Origin: Methanobacterium sp.
Lineage (GTDB): Archaea; Methanobacteriota; Methanobacteria; Methanobacteriales; Methanobacteriaceae
Direction of reading: 5' to 3'
DNA: 37,081 nt
Assembly (NCBI GenBank): GCA_030017655.1
Contig: JASEIM010000022.1
Span: 1 to 37,081 of the forward strand
Positions 7,415-15,328 of this stretch are shown here, in pieces; positions within the stretch are counted from its first letter, which is position 1; each line of letters begins with the position of its first letter. The position numbers and the translations under genes are program-made. The notes beneath the pieces were generated by a model that did not search any database, was not told the DNA's origin, and saw only the letters and a list, made by a program, of their open reading frames with translations.

Positions 7415-9133
7415 ATGTCTGAGTTTTTATCTGGAGAAGATGTTTCAATAGTCCTGTGCGGTGAGGCAGGGCAGGGAATTCAAACCGTGGAAGAAATACT
7501 GGTCCAGGCCGTTAAACTTGAAGGATACAACGTATTTTCCTCAAAAGAATACATGTCAAGAATAAGGGGAGGAGAAAACTCCACTGAAATACGTGTATCC
7601 TCAAAAAGAGTAACTGCTTATGTTGATAGAATTGATATACTGATTGCAATCAGCAAAGGGGCCATAGATCACCTTGAAGAAAGAATATCCGAGGATACTG
7701 TTATAATTGGAGATGAAAAAACACTTGAAGAAGTAGAAAAAGAGGATGTAATTAAGATTCCATTTCTAAAAATGGCTGCAGAAATTGGAGGCCCCATATT
7801 TGCAAACATAATCGCTGCAGGGGCTCTTTGTAGAGTTCTAAATGTGGACAAAGAAACATTTGATGAATGCATAACTGCAATGTTTAAAAGAAAGGGTGAA
7901 GAAATCCTTCAAAAAGATCTGCAGGCAGGAGCAGAAGGCTATAAAATTGGGGAAGACTTTATCAGCTCTGGAAAATTTAATATAAAGATAAAAAAAGACC
8001 CAAAAATCAGGGACGAGATTCTTTTGAACGGGACTGATGCAGTGGGGCTTGGATGTATTGCAGGAGGCCTAAAGTTCATGTCTTCATACCCTATGACTCC
8101 CTCCACGCCGCTTCAAACATTTATTGCCGGACATTCCACAGAGTTTGGCATGATCTTTGAACAGGCAGAAGATGAGATAGCCGCAATAAATATGGGCCTT
8201 GGAGCCTCATATGCAGGGGCAAGAGCAATTGTAGCAACTTCAGGAAGTGGATTTGCACTTATGAGCGAAGGTGTTGGGCTATCGGGAATGATTGAAACCC
8301 CAATAGTTATATATCTTGCCCAGCGTCCCGGGCCGGCTGTTGGATTACCCACACGGACTGCCCAGGAAGATCTGAATCTTGCTCTTTATTCTTCCCCTGG
8401 TGAAACCCCAAAAGCCATATTTGCCCCTGGAAAATTTGAAGATGCGTTCTATTTAACGTATCATGCCTTTAATCTTGCAGATAAATACCAAATACCTGTC
8501 TTTATACTTTCTGATCAGTATTTTGCAGATATCTACTATAATCTGCCTGATATTGACTTATCCAACATTGAAACTCAAAAATATATCGTTGTAACTAGTG
8601 AAAACTACAGAAGATACGAAATAACCGAAAATGGGATATCTCCACGTGGAATTCCAGGATATGGTGAGGGCCTTGTAGTTGTGGATTCAGATGAACACGA
8701 TATAGAAGGGCATATTACTGAAGATCTTCATTTAAGGAATAAAATGGTAGAAAAACGTCTGAAAAAGCTTGAAGGGATAAAAAGAGAGGTAATAGAACCA
8801 GAACTTGTAGGAAATGAAGATTATAAGGCTCTGGTTGTAGGATGGGGCTCTACTTATGGATCCATAAAAGAAGCTCTGGAAGTCATTGGAAGAGACGATA
8901 TAGCGTTTTTACACTTCAAACAGGTCTATCCTCTTCATGAGAGCACCTTGAATTACCTTAAAAAGGCCCAAAAAACAATTATCTTTGAAAATAACGCTAC
9001 TTCTCAATTTGGAAATCTTATAAAACTCCATACAGGGTTTGAGATTGATAATAAGGCTTTGAAATATAATGGAATGCCCTTTTCCGTTGAAGAAGTTACG
9101 CAACGCTTGAAAAGCTTCTTGGAGAGGATATAA
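7415..9133 (+). CDS. 2-oxoacid:acceptor oxidoreductase, gamma-alpha fusion subunit
   Basis: 572 residues. The N-terminal ~185 residues are a gamma domain (IVLCGEAGQGIQT, YMSRIRGGENSTEIRVSS). Residues ~195-572 are the alpha domain (GLKFMSSYPMTPSTPLQTFI, EDEIAAINMGLGASYAGARA, VATSGSGFALMSEGVGLSG). This layout, with a separate beta subunit and no ferredoxin subunit, is that of two-subunit KorAB-type enzymes. The substrate is not deducible; 2-oxoglutarate is the commonest in the family. The SD GGTGGT is 6 nt before the ATG, and a 12-bp palindrome (GTAAAATTTTAC, 7387-7398) lies just upstream. The stop overlaps the next ATG (TAATG). Confidence 0.85.
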   Translation: MSEFLSGEDVSIVLCGEAGQGIQTVEEILVQAVKLEGYNVFSSKEYMSRIRGGENSTEIRVSSKRVTAYVDRIDILIAISKGAIDHLEERISEDTVIIGDEKTLEEVEKEDVIKIPFLKMAAEIGGPIFANIIAAGALCRVLNVDKETFDECITAMFKRKGEEILQKDLQAGAEGYKIGEDFISSGKFNIKIKKDPKIRDEILLNGTDAVGLGCIAGGLKFMSSYPMTPSTPLQTFIAGHSTEFGMIFEQAEDEIAAINMGLGASYAGARAIVATSGSGFALMSEGVGLSGMIETPIVIYLAQRPGPAVGLPTRTAQEDLNLALYSSPGETPKAIFAPGKFEDAFYLTYHAFNLADKYQIPVFILSDQYFADIYYNLPDIDLSNIETQKYIVVTSENYRRYEITENGISPRGIPGYGEGLVVVDSDEHDIEGHITEDLHLRNKMVEKRLKKLEGIKREVIEPELVGNEDYKALVVGWGSTYGSIKEALEVIGRDDIAFLHFKQVYPLHESTLNYLKKAQKTIIFENNATSQFGNLIKLHTGFEIDNKALKYNGMPFSVEEVTQRLKSFLERI

Positions 9134-9999
9134 TGGATCCTAAAATCTTTGATGTTGAAGGTGCAGACGTGGCATGGTGCCCGGGATGCGGCGACTTCCC
9201 CATTCTAAAAACATTGAAAACCGCGCTTGCAGAACTTGAAATTGATCAAAAGCAGCTTGTACTGGCTTCAGGTATAGGTCAGGCTGGAAAACTTCCCCAT
9301 TACCTTAAATCACACACTTATAACAGTCTTCATGGTAGAGCGCTGTCCCCTGCGACTGCAATTAAATCTGTGAATAGAGAACTTACGGTAATTGTTACAA
9401 GCGGCGACGGAGATATGTATGGGGAAGGAGGAAACCATCTTATGCACACAATCCGCCGAAACCCTGATATAACAGCCATTGTAATGAACAACATGGTTTA
9501 CGGTTTAACCAAGGGTCAGGCGTCCCCCACAACCCAAAGGGATTTTAAAACCCCTTTACAGGTTGAAGGAGTATCTTTAGAACCATTTAACCCACTAGCA
9601 ATTGCTATCGGTCTTGATGCATCATTTGTTGCCAGAACATTTGCCGGAGATATGAACCACATGAAAGAAATCTTCAAAAAGGCAATAACACATAAAGGAT
9701 TTTCTCTTGTTGATGTATTCCAACCTTGCGTCACCTATAACAAAATAAACACCTATAAATGGTTTAGAGAAAATATATACCATCTTGATGAATCATATGA
9801 CCCTTATGATAGAATTGAAGCTTTTAAAAAGGCAATAGAATTTCATAAATTCCCATTAGGAGTCTTATACATTAATCCAAATAAGATACCTTATGAAGAT
9901 ATCTTAGCAGTGTACAGGGAAGATGAAAGCCCCCTATATGAAAGAAAGGTTGATATGCAGAAACTAAAAGCCATTATTGATTCAAAGAGAACAATATAA
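9133..9999 (+). CDS. 2-oxoacid:acceptor oxidoreductase beta subunit
   Basis: 288 residues, the TPP-binding beta subunit. CPGCGDFPILKTLKTAL (residues ~14-30) and a later Cys in DVFQPCVTY supply the [4Fe-4S] ligands. GDGDMYGEGGNHLMHTIRRN...NN is the TPP-Mg motif and VYGLTKGQASPTT the conserved substrate loop. It is coupled to the gamma-alpha gene by a 1-base overlap. Together they form a compact enzyme separate from the VOR encoded about 2.4 kb upstream. No ferredoxin gene accompanies them, so a free ferredoxin must be the acceptor. Confidence 0.88.
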   Translation: MDPKIFDVEGADVAWCPGCGDFPILKTLKTALAELEIDQKQLVLASGIGQAGKLPHYLKSHTYNSLHGRALSPATAIKSVNRELTVIVTSGDGDMYGEGGNHLMHTIRRNPDITAIVMNNMVYGLTKGQASPTTQRDFKTPLQVEGVSLEPFNPLAIAIGLDASFVARTFAGDMNHMKEIFKKAITHKGFSLVDVFQPCVTYNKINTYKWFRENIYHLDESYDPYDRIEAFKKAIEFHKFPLGVLYINPNKIPYEDILAVYREDESPLYERKVDMQKLKAIIDSKRTI

Positions 10000-10028
10000 T
10001 ACTCCATTTACTTTTTTCTGGTAATTCG

Positions 10029-10931
10029 ATGAAAATAGGTTACCCCTCCTTAAACTGGACCATAGGATGCAATGGCGCTAAAACATTCCATTTAAAATCT
10101 TATTCACATGAAAAATTGATTGAAACTGTGGAAAATAATTTAAACTGCCTCCTTACCATGTTAAAATTCAATGTGAAAAATAATTTACTCTTTTTCAGAA
10201 TTACCTCCAGATTAATCCCATTTGCATCGCATCCAGTAATGGATTTTGACTGGAAAGGCTATTTTAAGGAAAATTTCAATGAAATAAGTGATTTTATCAA
10301 TGAAAACAATATAAGAATTTCCATGCATCCTGGACAATTCGTTGTTGTTAATTCTAAAGATGAGGAAGTGTTTGAAAGGAGTTTAAATGAGCTTAGATAC
10401 CATTCCCATGTTTTTGACCTTTTGAAACTTGACAGTACCGCTAAAATACAGGTGCATGTGGGCGGAGTTTACGCCGATAAAGAAAAAAGTATGGAACGGT
10501 TTATAGGGCGATATAACGGTCTTAATAAGGCCATTAAAAGAAGACTGGTAATAGAAAACGATGAAAAAAGTTATAACCTTTCAGAATGTCTGAAAATAAG
10601 TGAAAAAACGGAAATTCCGGTTATATTCGATTATTTTCATCACGAACTTAATAATAACAGCCGTGAATTATACGTATGCTTTGAAAAATTTACAAAAACA
10701 TGGAAAGCTGAAGATGGATTACCAATGGTGGATTACAGCTCTCAGAAGGAGGGAAAATCAAGGGGGACCCATATAGAATCAATAGATCTGGATCATTTTA
10801 AGAAATTTCTTAAAGATACAGAAGACTTTGATTTTGACATAATGCTGGAGATAAAAGATAAAGAAACAAGCGCCTTAAAGGCTGCGGATATTTTAAAGTA
10901 TGATAAAAGGTTTATTCATAAGGAATTGTGA
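10029..10931 (+). CDS. uvsE: UV damage endonuclease, UvsE/UVDE family
   Basis: 300 residues, normal for UVDE. This TIM-barrel metal-dependent endonuclease nicks DNA 5' of UV photoproducts in an alternative excision repair pathway. Visible family marks are the N-terminal IGYPSLNWTIGC, FRITSRLIPFASHP, RISMHPGQFVVVNS (metal His), KIQVHVGGVYADKE, the ligand stretch RLVIENDEKSYNLSECL and PVIFDYFHHELNN, and IMLEIKDKETSALKA (catalytic Glu). It sits 29 bp downstream of the oxidoreductase genes and only a weak GGTAA SD is seen. Its last 20 bp overlap tail to tail with the histidine kinase gene. Confidence 0.9.
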   Translation: MKIGYPSLNWTIGCNGAKTFHLKSYSHEKLIETVENNLNCLLTMLKFNVKNNLLFFRITSRLIPFASHPVMDFDWKGYFKENFNEISDFINENNIRISMHPGQFVVVNSKDEEVFERSLNELRYHSHVFDLLKLDSTAKIQVHVGGVYADKEKSMERFIGRYNGLNKAIKRRLVIENDEKSYNLSECLKISEKTEIPVIFDYFHHELNNNSRELYVCFEKFTKTWKAEDGLPMVDYSSQKEGKSRGTHIESIDLDHFKKFLKDTEDFDFDIMLEIKDKETSALKAADILKYDKRFIHKEL

Positions 10932-13900
10932 AATAAAAGGTAGATCCCTTCCCAACTTCTGATTCAACCCAAACATATCTTCCATGACATTCCATAATTC
11001 TTTTTACAATTGCCAGTCCAATTCCTGCCCCTTCATATTTCCCTATAGGATGTAATCTTTTGAATACTCCAAATATGCGCTTGATGTATTGTTCTTCTAT
11101 TCCTATTCCATTATCCTGCACACTGAAAACGTGTTCACTGCCTTCTTTCCTTGCTGAAATATGAATTTTTGGATTTTCATCCTTTTTACGGAATTTAAGT
11201 GCATTTCCTATTAAATTTTGAAACACACTAGTTATCTGCTTTTCATCTGCAAAAACTACTGGCAATGGATCATGGGTAATTTTGGCGTTACATTTTTCAA
11301 TGGAGGATTTTAAATTAGATATAGCATCTTCAAGGGATTCTTCGCTACTAAATTTTTTAAATTTATAGTCTTGGGTTCCTGCACGTGAATAATCCAGTAA
11401 TCCTTGAATCATGCTTTTCATTCTTGTTGCTCCGCTTACCATATACTCCAGAAAATCATCAGCATCCTTATCAAACTTACCTCCATAACGGCGCTTCAGG
11501 AGACCAGCATAACTGGCCATAGTTCTAAGCGGCTCCTGCAAATCGTGACTAGTAATATAAGCAAAACTCTCCAATTCTTTATTGGAACGTTTTAGTTCAT
11601 CTATAATTACTTTTAGTTTATTTTCAGCCTCTTTTATTCCTGTAATATCTCTTGCTGCTGCAAATACCCCAATAACTTCACCAGATTCATCTCTATAGAC
11701 TGATGCATTATATAAAACAGGTGTTAAATGCCCATTTCTATGTCTAATTTCCAGTTCATAATCCCTGACTTCTCCTTCTCTAAATACGTGCTGATATCCC
11801 CTTCTAGCTTTTTCAGGCTCTGTAAAGTAATCCGAAAAATCAGTGCCAATTAAAAAATCCCTACTAAAACCCGTAACGGTTTCTGTAGATGCATTAACAT
11901 CCGTAATTTTACCATCAGGGCCAATAGTAACCAAAGGATCTCGACTTGCTTCAATCAAGCTTCTGTTATAATTATAGGATATTTTTAACGATTCATTAGC
12001 TTCTTCCAGTTCTGCAGTACGTGCTTCAACCTGTTCTTCTAAATTATCATGCGCTTTTTTAAGGGCATTGCTGGAAAGAAGTCTGTCCATGGCGATTGAT
12101 ATATGATCTGCAACCGTCTTCATCACTTCTACCTCTTTACCAGTGAACTGGGTGCGTGATTTGGTTCCAAATAAAAGAGTGCCTATAATCTGACCTTTAA
12201 TCATCAAAGGATGGCATGAGTAGGCCTGTAAACCATATGATTTTACGATATCTGTATTTTCATCTGGCGTTTCTAAAATATTTTCTGCAATGATTCCCCG
12301 TGACTCAAGAGCTGCACATCCAAAAACTGAAGCCCCATAATCCATCCATTTAATTTTATTCGCTTCTTCTTCAAGAATTCCACCATACGCATTCAAATGA
12401 AGACATCCTTTTTCTTCATCTACCATATAGTTGAAGAAAACATCACAGTGGAGAAACTGCATCGTTTTCTGGCAGAGATCGTCAATAATGGTTTGGGGAC
12501 TTTCGCTGGTAAGCAGTCTGCTGGTGACATCTATTAAAAGTTCATTACGCTGCTGACTCCATAAAAGAGCTTTCTCTGCCTGTTTGCGCTCGGTAATGTC
12601 ATGAACCATCCCTACTGATCGGATGATCTGACCTGATTCATCACGAATGTGTTCACATTTTTCATAGACAAAACGAATCTCACCAGATCCTCTTAAAATC
12701 CGATGTTCAATTTCATAAGTGTCTTTTTCATCACGTAATGAACCAAAATATGCTTCATCCACTGCCTGGCGGTCATCAGGATGTACTGCTTCAAGAAAAG
12801 CCCCATATGTAGCTTTAAATTCCTGCGGCTTAAGGCCAAAGATCCTGTATACCTCATCTGACCAGAATAAATGGTTGTTAAGGAGATCAAGCTCCCAACT
12901 ACCAATATGTGCAATTTCCTGGGACCTGTTCATCCTTTTCTCGCTTTCCTCTAACTCATGGTTAATGCGTATTAAACCTTCACCCTGCTGTCGAAGTTTT
13001 TCATTGGCTATTTGAAGTTCTTCATTTAAAACTTCCAGTTCCTCAGCAATTTGCTGGGTTCCTTCTAAAAGGCCTTTAATTCGTTCTTCCGATTTTTTAC
13101 GCTCAGTAATATCGCGTGCTACATGAACGCTTCCCATAATTTTTCCCGCTGAATCATAAAGCGGTGATGCGCTGACAATGAAATCACCACCTAAAACTTC
13201 TTCATGAATTTCTGTGGTGTGTTCAAGCCCATCAGAAAGCAACTGGCTATGCGGACAGGGAGAAGGAGATTCTCTTGCTCCATGAACAGCATAATAACAG
13301 GGCAGACCAACACATTCATCTGGAGTAACGCCTAATTTCGCGGCCATGGCTTTATTTGCACGAATGACTCTGTGTTTTCTGTCAAGTATGGCTATTAAAT
13401 CTGGGACTGCGTTAAAAGTTTGTTCCCAATCCTTTTTAGCCTGAATAGCTTCATTTTTTGTCTGTTTATTCTCAGAATTTTCAATCAAATCCCACTTCCC
13501 CTCACGCTTAGTAAGGGCAAACTCATGATTATTGACAACATCTATGATTTCCGCTGCTGTACACTTATCCAGGCAATATGTACAGAGGGCTATCATTCGA
13601 TACTTACCTATTACGTTATTTATAGCCTCTTCATAATCAACAAAATCTTTCCAGCCTTCTTTTTCAAGCCAGAACGTATTTCCAGTCAGTCTTAAACCTT
13701 CATAACCCTTGGCAATGGCCTTATTCAGCTTGGAAATCCAGCCGTTCAGTATTCTATTTGAATCGAAATCACCATCTATTACATACCATTCGGTATAGGG
13801 AATGATTTCGATCTGTCCTTTCTCCAGATAATAATGAATATCCGGAACTGCTTTTTCCAGCGCTTCTTTTGCTTCCTCTACTGAAAGAGGTTCAGATGTA

Positions 13901-14052
13901 ACCCACATGCAAAATTCGTTATTTTCAAGACCTGCTTTAAAGTAAGGGACAAGAACATCAACTAAATCTTCTTTTGTCTTGTAAAACTGGCAGAAATGAG
14001 TCCCCCATGGAGTATCCCCAACTAGGTCAATACCTGACTTTCTCAATTCCAT
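10912..14052 (-). CDS. MEDS-PAS-PAS-GAF-PAS sensor histidine kinase
   Basis: 1046 residues, no TM helix, so a cytoplasmic sensor. Order: MEDS domain (~8-175; GTHFCQFYKTKEDLVDVLVPYFKAGL), PAS (~208-325) with a Cys-rich insert CYYAVHGARESPSPCPH, coiled coil (~325-365), PAS (~370-490), GAF (~495-650), coiled coil, PAS (~690-815), DHp helix with the phospho-acceptor His in YITSHDLQEPLR, and HATPase_c (N-box NLIGNALKF, G1 DNGIGI, G2 GAGIGLAI). MEDS domains are found in methanogen and methylotroph sensors. The Cys-rich PAS insert could hold a cofactor. No receiver or output domain is attached and no response regulator lies in the window, so it is an orphan kinase. A GGGGA SD precedes the ATG. Confidence 0.92.
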   Translation of the reverse strand: MELRKSGIDLVGDTPWGTHFCQFYKTKEDLVDVLVPYFKAGLENNEFCMWVTSEPLSVEEAKEALEKAVPDIHYYLEKGQIEIIPYTEWYVIDGDFDSNRILNGWISKLNKAIAKGYEGLRLTGNTFWLEKEGWKDFVDYEEAINNVIGKYRMIALCTYCLDKCTAAEIIDVVNNHEFALTKREGKWDLIENSENKQTKNEAIQAKKDWEQTFNAVPDLIAILDRKHRVIRANKAMAAKLGVTPDECVGLPCYYAVHGARESPSPCPHSQLLSDGLEHTTEIHEEVLGGDFIVSASPLYDSAGKIMGSVHVARDITERKKSEERIKGLLEGTQQIAEELEVLNEELQIANEKLRQQGEGLIRINHELEESEKRMNRSQEIAHIGSWELDLLNNHLFWSDEVYRIFGLKPQEFKATYGAFLEAVHPDDRQAVDEAYFGSLRDEKDTYEIEHRILRGSGEIRFVYEKCEHIRDESGQIIRSVGMVHDITERKQAEKALLWSQQRNELLIDVTSRLLTSESPQTIIDDLCQKTMQFLHCDVFFNYMVDEEKGCLHLNAYGGILEEEANKIKWMDYGASVFGCAALESRGIIAENILETPDENTDIVKSYGLQAYSCHPLMIKGQIIGTLLFGTKSRTQFTGKEVEVMKTVADHISIAMDRLLSSNALKKAHDNLEEQVEARTAELEEANESLKISYNYNRSLIEASRDPLVTIGPDGKITDVNASTETVTGFSRDFLIGTDFSDYFTEPEKARRGYQHVFREGEVRDYELEIRHRNGHLTPVLYNASVYRDESGEVIGVFAAARDITGIKEAENKLKVIIDELKRSNKELESFAYITSHDLQEPLRTMASYAGLLKRRYGGKFDKDADDFLEYMVSGATRMKSMIQGLLDYSRAGTQDYKFKKFSSEESLEDAISNLKSSIEKCNAKITHDPLPVVFADEKQITSVFQNLIGNALKFRKKDENPKIHISARKEGSEHVFSVQDNGIGIEEQYIKRIFGVFKRLHPIGKYEGAGIGLAIVKRIMECHGRYVWVESEVGKGSTFYFTIPYE

Positions 14053-14368
14053 TTTATTTTCCCCTTTAATGCCTTCTTAATGGAACATCAGCGCTTAAAA
14101 CTCCCCTTTTTTTATGATAATAATCGGTTTTAAAAATAATTGAATAAAGTTTGTCATAGTTACTTTAATCTTTTACTATTTAAAGGTGAATAGTGAACTA
14201 TTTAAAACCAGTATTTCTGTATTTAAATTGTTTGTGATTGATAACTCATAAAAATAGGATGTATGGTACTTTTTTGAGAGAAAAATAATTGATTTATGTT
14301 TCATGCAAATATTTGCTTTAAAATAAGGAACAAAGGGGATACTAATAACTTAAAATCAGAAATTTTAG
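14053..14368. other. Intergenic region upstream of the kinase, no gene seen
   Basis: AT-rich, no credible ORF. ACTATT/AATAGT (14175-14194) forms an inverted repeat and ACTATTTAAA recurs at 14197-14206, a possible control site for the kinase promoter on the minus strand. The right end flanks the tRNA 3' end. Confidence 0.5.
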
Positions 14369-14478
14369 TGCCGGGGGCGGGATTCGAACCCGCGGCCTCA
14401 CGGTATCCCAGGAAAAAGTCAGAGCACTGCTTAAATACCCTATGAGCCGTGCGCTCTAACCAGCTGAGCCACCCCGGC
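14369..14478 (-). tRNA. tRNA-Met(CAU), elongator, with intron
   Basis: Read on the minus strand, the acceptor GCCGGGG pairs with CCCCGGC followed by discriminator A. The D arm is GCTC-AGCTGGTTA-GAGC, the anticodon stem CACGG/CCGTG, the spliced loop C-U-C-A-U-A-A with anticodon CAU, the variable loop AGGCC, and the T arm GCGGG-TTCGAAT-CCCGC. The exons total 74 nt. The G1-C72 pair and the absence of the three consecutive G-C pairs at the base of the anticodon loop argue for elongator rather than initiator Met. It does not resemble tRNA-Ile2. The 3' CCA is not encoded. Confidence 0.95.
14405..14440 (-). other. 36-nt tRNA-Met intron (position 37/38)
   Basis: CUCA of the anticodon region pairs with UGGG near the intron 3' end, flanked by 3-nt bulges UAG and AUA: a canonical bulge-helix-bulge for the archaeal splicing endonuclease. 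Cleavage as UA^G and AU^A yields the loop CUCAUAA. Confidence 0.88.
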
Positions 14479-14587
14479 GTGGCTTTTCATACATTTCTTT
14501 TTATCATTTAAAAATGTTTCTATAGAGAAAATTAAAATTAAGTAATTTAAATTATTTAACCTTATTTATCTTAAAACATGCCCCATA

Positions 14588-14767
14588 TCATTTGATGAAT
14601 TTAAGTTTTTTATCTACCATACACATTGCATTATCTTTTAAAATTACTCTCTGGGCTTTATGTTTCCCTGATTTAACAATTACCCTAACATCAGATATCC
14701 TTCTCGCCTCTCCAATGACTCTATCGCCCTTTATGATATTTCCTTTATTGGTATGAACCCCGGACAT
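14588..14767 (-). CDS. Small basic hypothetical protein (59 aa)
   Basis: The ORF starts with ATG fused to the stop of the ribbon-helix-helix gene (TAAATG) and reads MSGVHTNKGNIIKGDRVIG..., ending ...DKKLKFIK. The protein is short, rich in Lys/Arg/Val/Ile, predicted all-beta (GDRVIGEARRISDVRVIVKS) and contains one Cys. I do not recognise a family; the pattern suggests a small beta-barrel, possibly nucleic-acid binding. Direct fusion to the regulator gene argues that it is a real, co-translated gene. It could be part of a two-gene regulatory or toxin-antitoxin-like unit, but no toxin fold is visible. Confidence 0.6.
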   Translation of the reverse strand: MSGVHTNKGNIIKGDRVIGEARRISDVRVIVKSGKHKAQRVILKDNAMCMVDKKLKFIK

Positions 14768-15106
14768 TTAAATCCCTTTTAAACGGCCTTCTTTTTCTAA
14801 TTCATCTGTTATTTGGCCAACCAATTCAAGATCAAGCTCAAGATCTTCTGCCACTTCAGATATGTAAGCCTCATCATAGCTCCGGTAATACCCTAAAATA
14901 TCCTTTTTTGCAGTTTTATAATCAACATCTCTAAGTTTGATTATCTTTGTGGCCATGAGTTTATCTCTAACAGATTCCCTTATAAAATCAGAAACGCTTA
15001 GATATATTCCTGCTTCTATGAGATCTGATATTTCCTCGTATTCTCGAGGTGTTAATTTAGTGCCCACTGTTTTTGCACTTTTTATTTCTTCATGTTTAAC
15101 TGCCAT
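14768..15106 (-). CDS. Ribbon-helix-helix (CopG-like) regulator
   Basis: 112 residues. Residues ~13-50 fit an RHH fold: SAKTVGTKLTPREYEEISDL (beta strand and helix A) and YLSVSDFIRESVRDKLMATK (helix B). The C-terminal ~60 residues (ILGYYRSYDEAYISEVAEDLELDLELVGQITDELEKEGRL) look like a compact helical or winged-helix module. It is likely a DNA-binding autoregulator, because a 24-bp palindrome lies right upstream over its TATA box. There is no SD; the TATA-to-ATG distance of about 26 nt fits a leaderless mRNA. The next gene starts at its stop codon. Confidence 0.8.
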   Translation of the reverse strand: MAVKHEEIKSAKTVGTKLTPREYEEISDLIEAGIYLSVSDFIRESVRDKLMATKIIKLRDVDYKTAKKDILGYYRSYDEAYISEVAEDLELDLELVGQITDELEKEGRLKGI

Positions 15107-15112
15107 GAGTAG

Positions 15113-15136
15113 TTATATATGGTTAACCATATATAA
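15113..15136 (-). promoter_or_regulatory. Perfect palindromic operator over TATA box of RHH gene
   Basis: Core GGTTAACC (15121-15128) flanked on each side by ATATAT and a further outer A/T pair on each side gives 24 bp of perfect dyad symmetry, 6 bp upstream of the RHH start codon. A second GTTAACCATA half-site lies at 15155-15164. The distal ATATAT doubles as TATA box for the minus strand, so binding would block transcription. RHH dimers bind such symmetric sites; autoregulation is inferred. Confidence 0.65.
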
Positions 15137-15328
15137 AATTATTTGTCAGTTACTGTTAACCATAAAAAGGGTTAATTTCAATTCATTCAGACCATAATTA
15201 ATTTTATATACTTATTTTGATTTTAAAAATGAATATTTAAATAAGACTATTAATAAACTATGCTTAATTTAGAACTTAATAAATCTTTTAGTGCTTACAA
15301 TCAGTTTTAAAGTGTAATGGAGGATAAA

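Noticed and set aside
14369..14478. Initiator tRNA-Met or tRNA-Ile2
   Set aside because: G1-C72 and anticodon stem CACGG/CCGTG fit elongator Met; neither the initiator G-C triplet nor the tRNA-Ile2 acceptor is present.
14588..15106. Toxin-antitoxin system (RHH plus small gene)
   Set aside because: Gene layout fits, but the 59-residue protein shows no RelE, MazF, PIN or other toxin motif, and the RHH protein has an extra C-terminal domain.
15317..15328. Upstream ATG as the hsdM start
   Set aside because: The only SD (GGAGG) begins within this ATG codon; the ATG at 15329 is spaced correctly.
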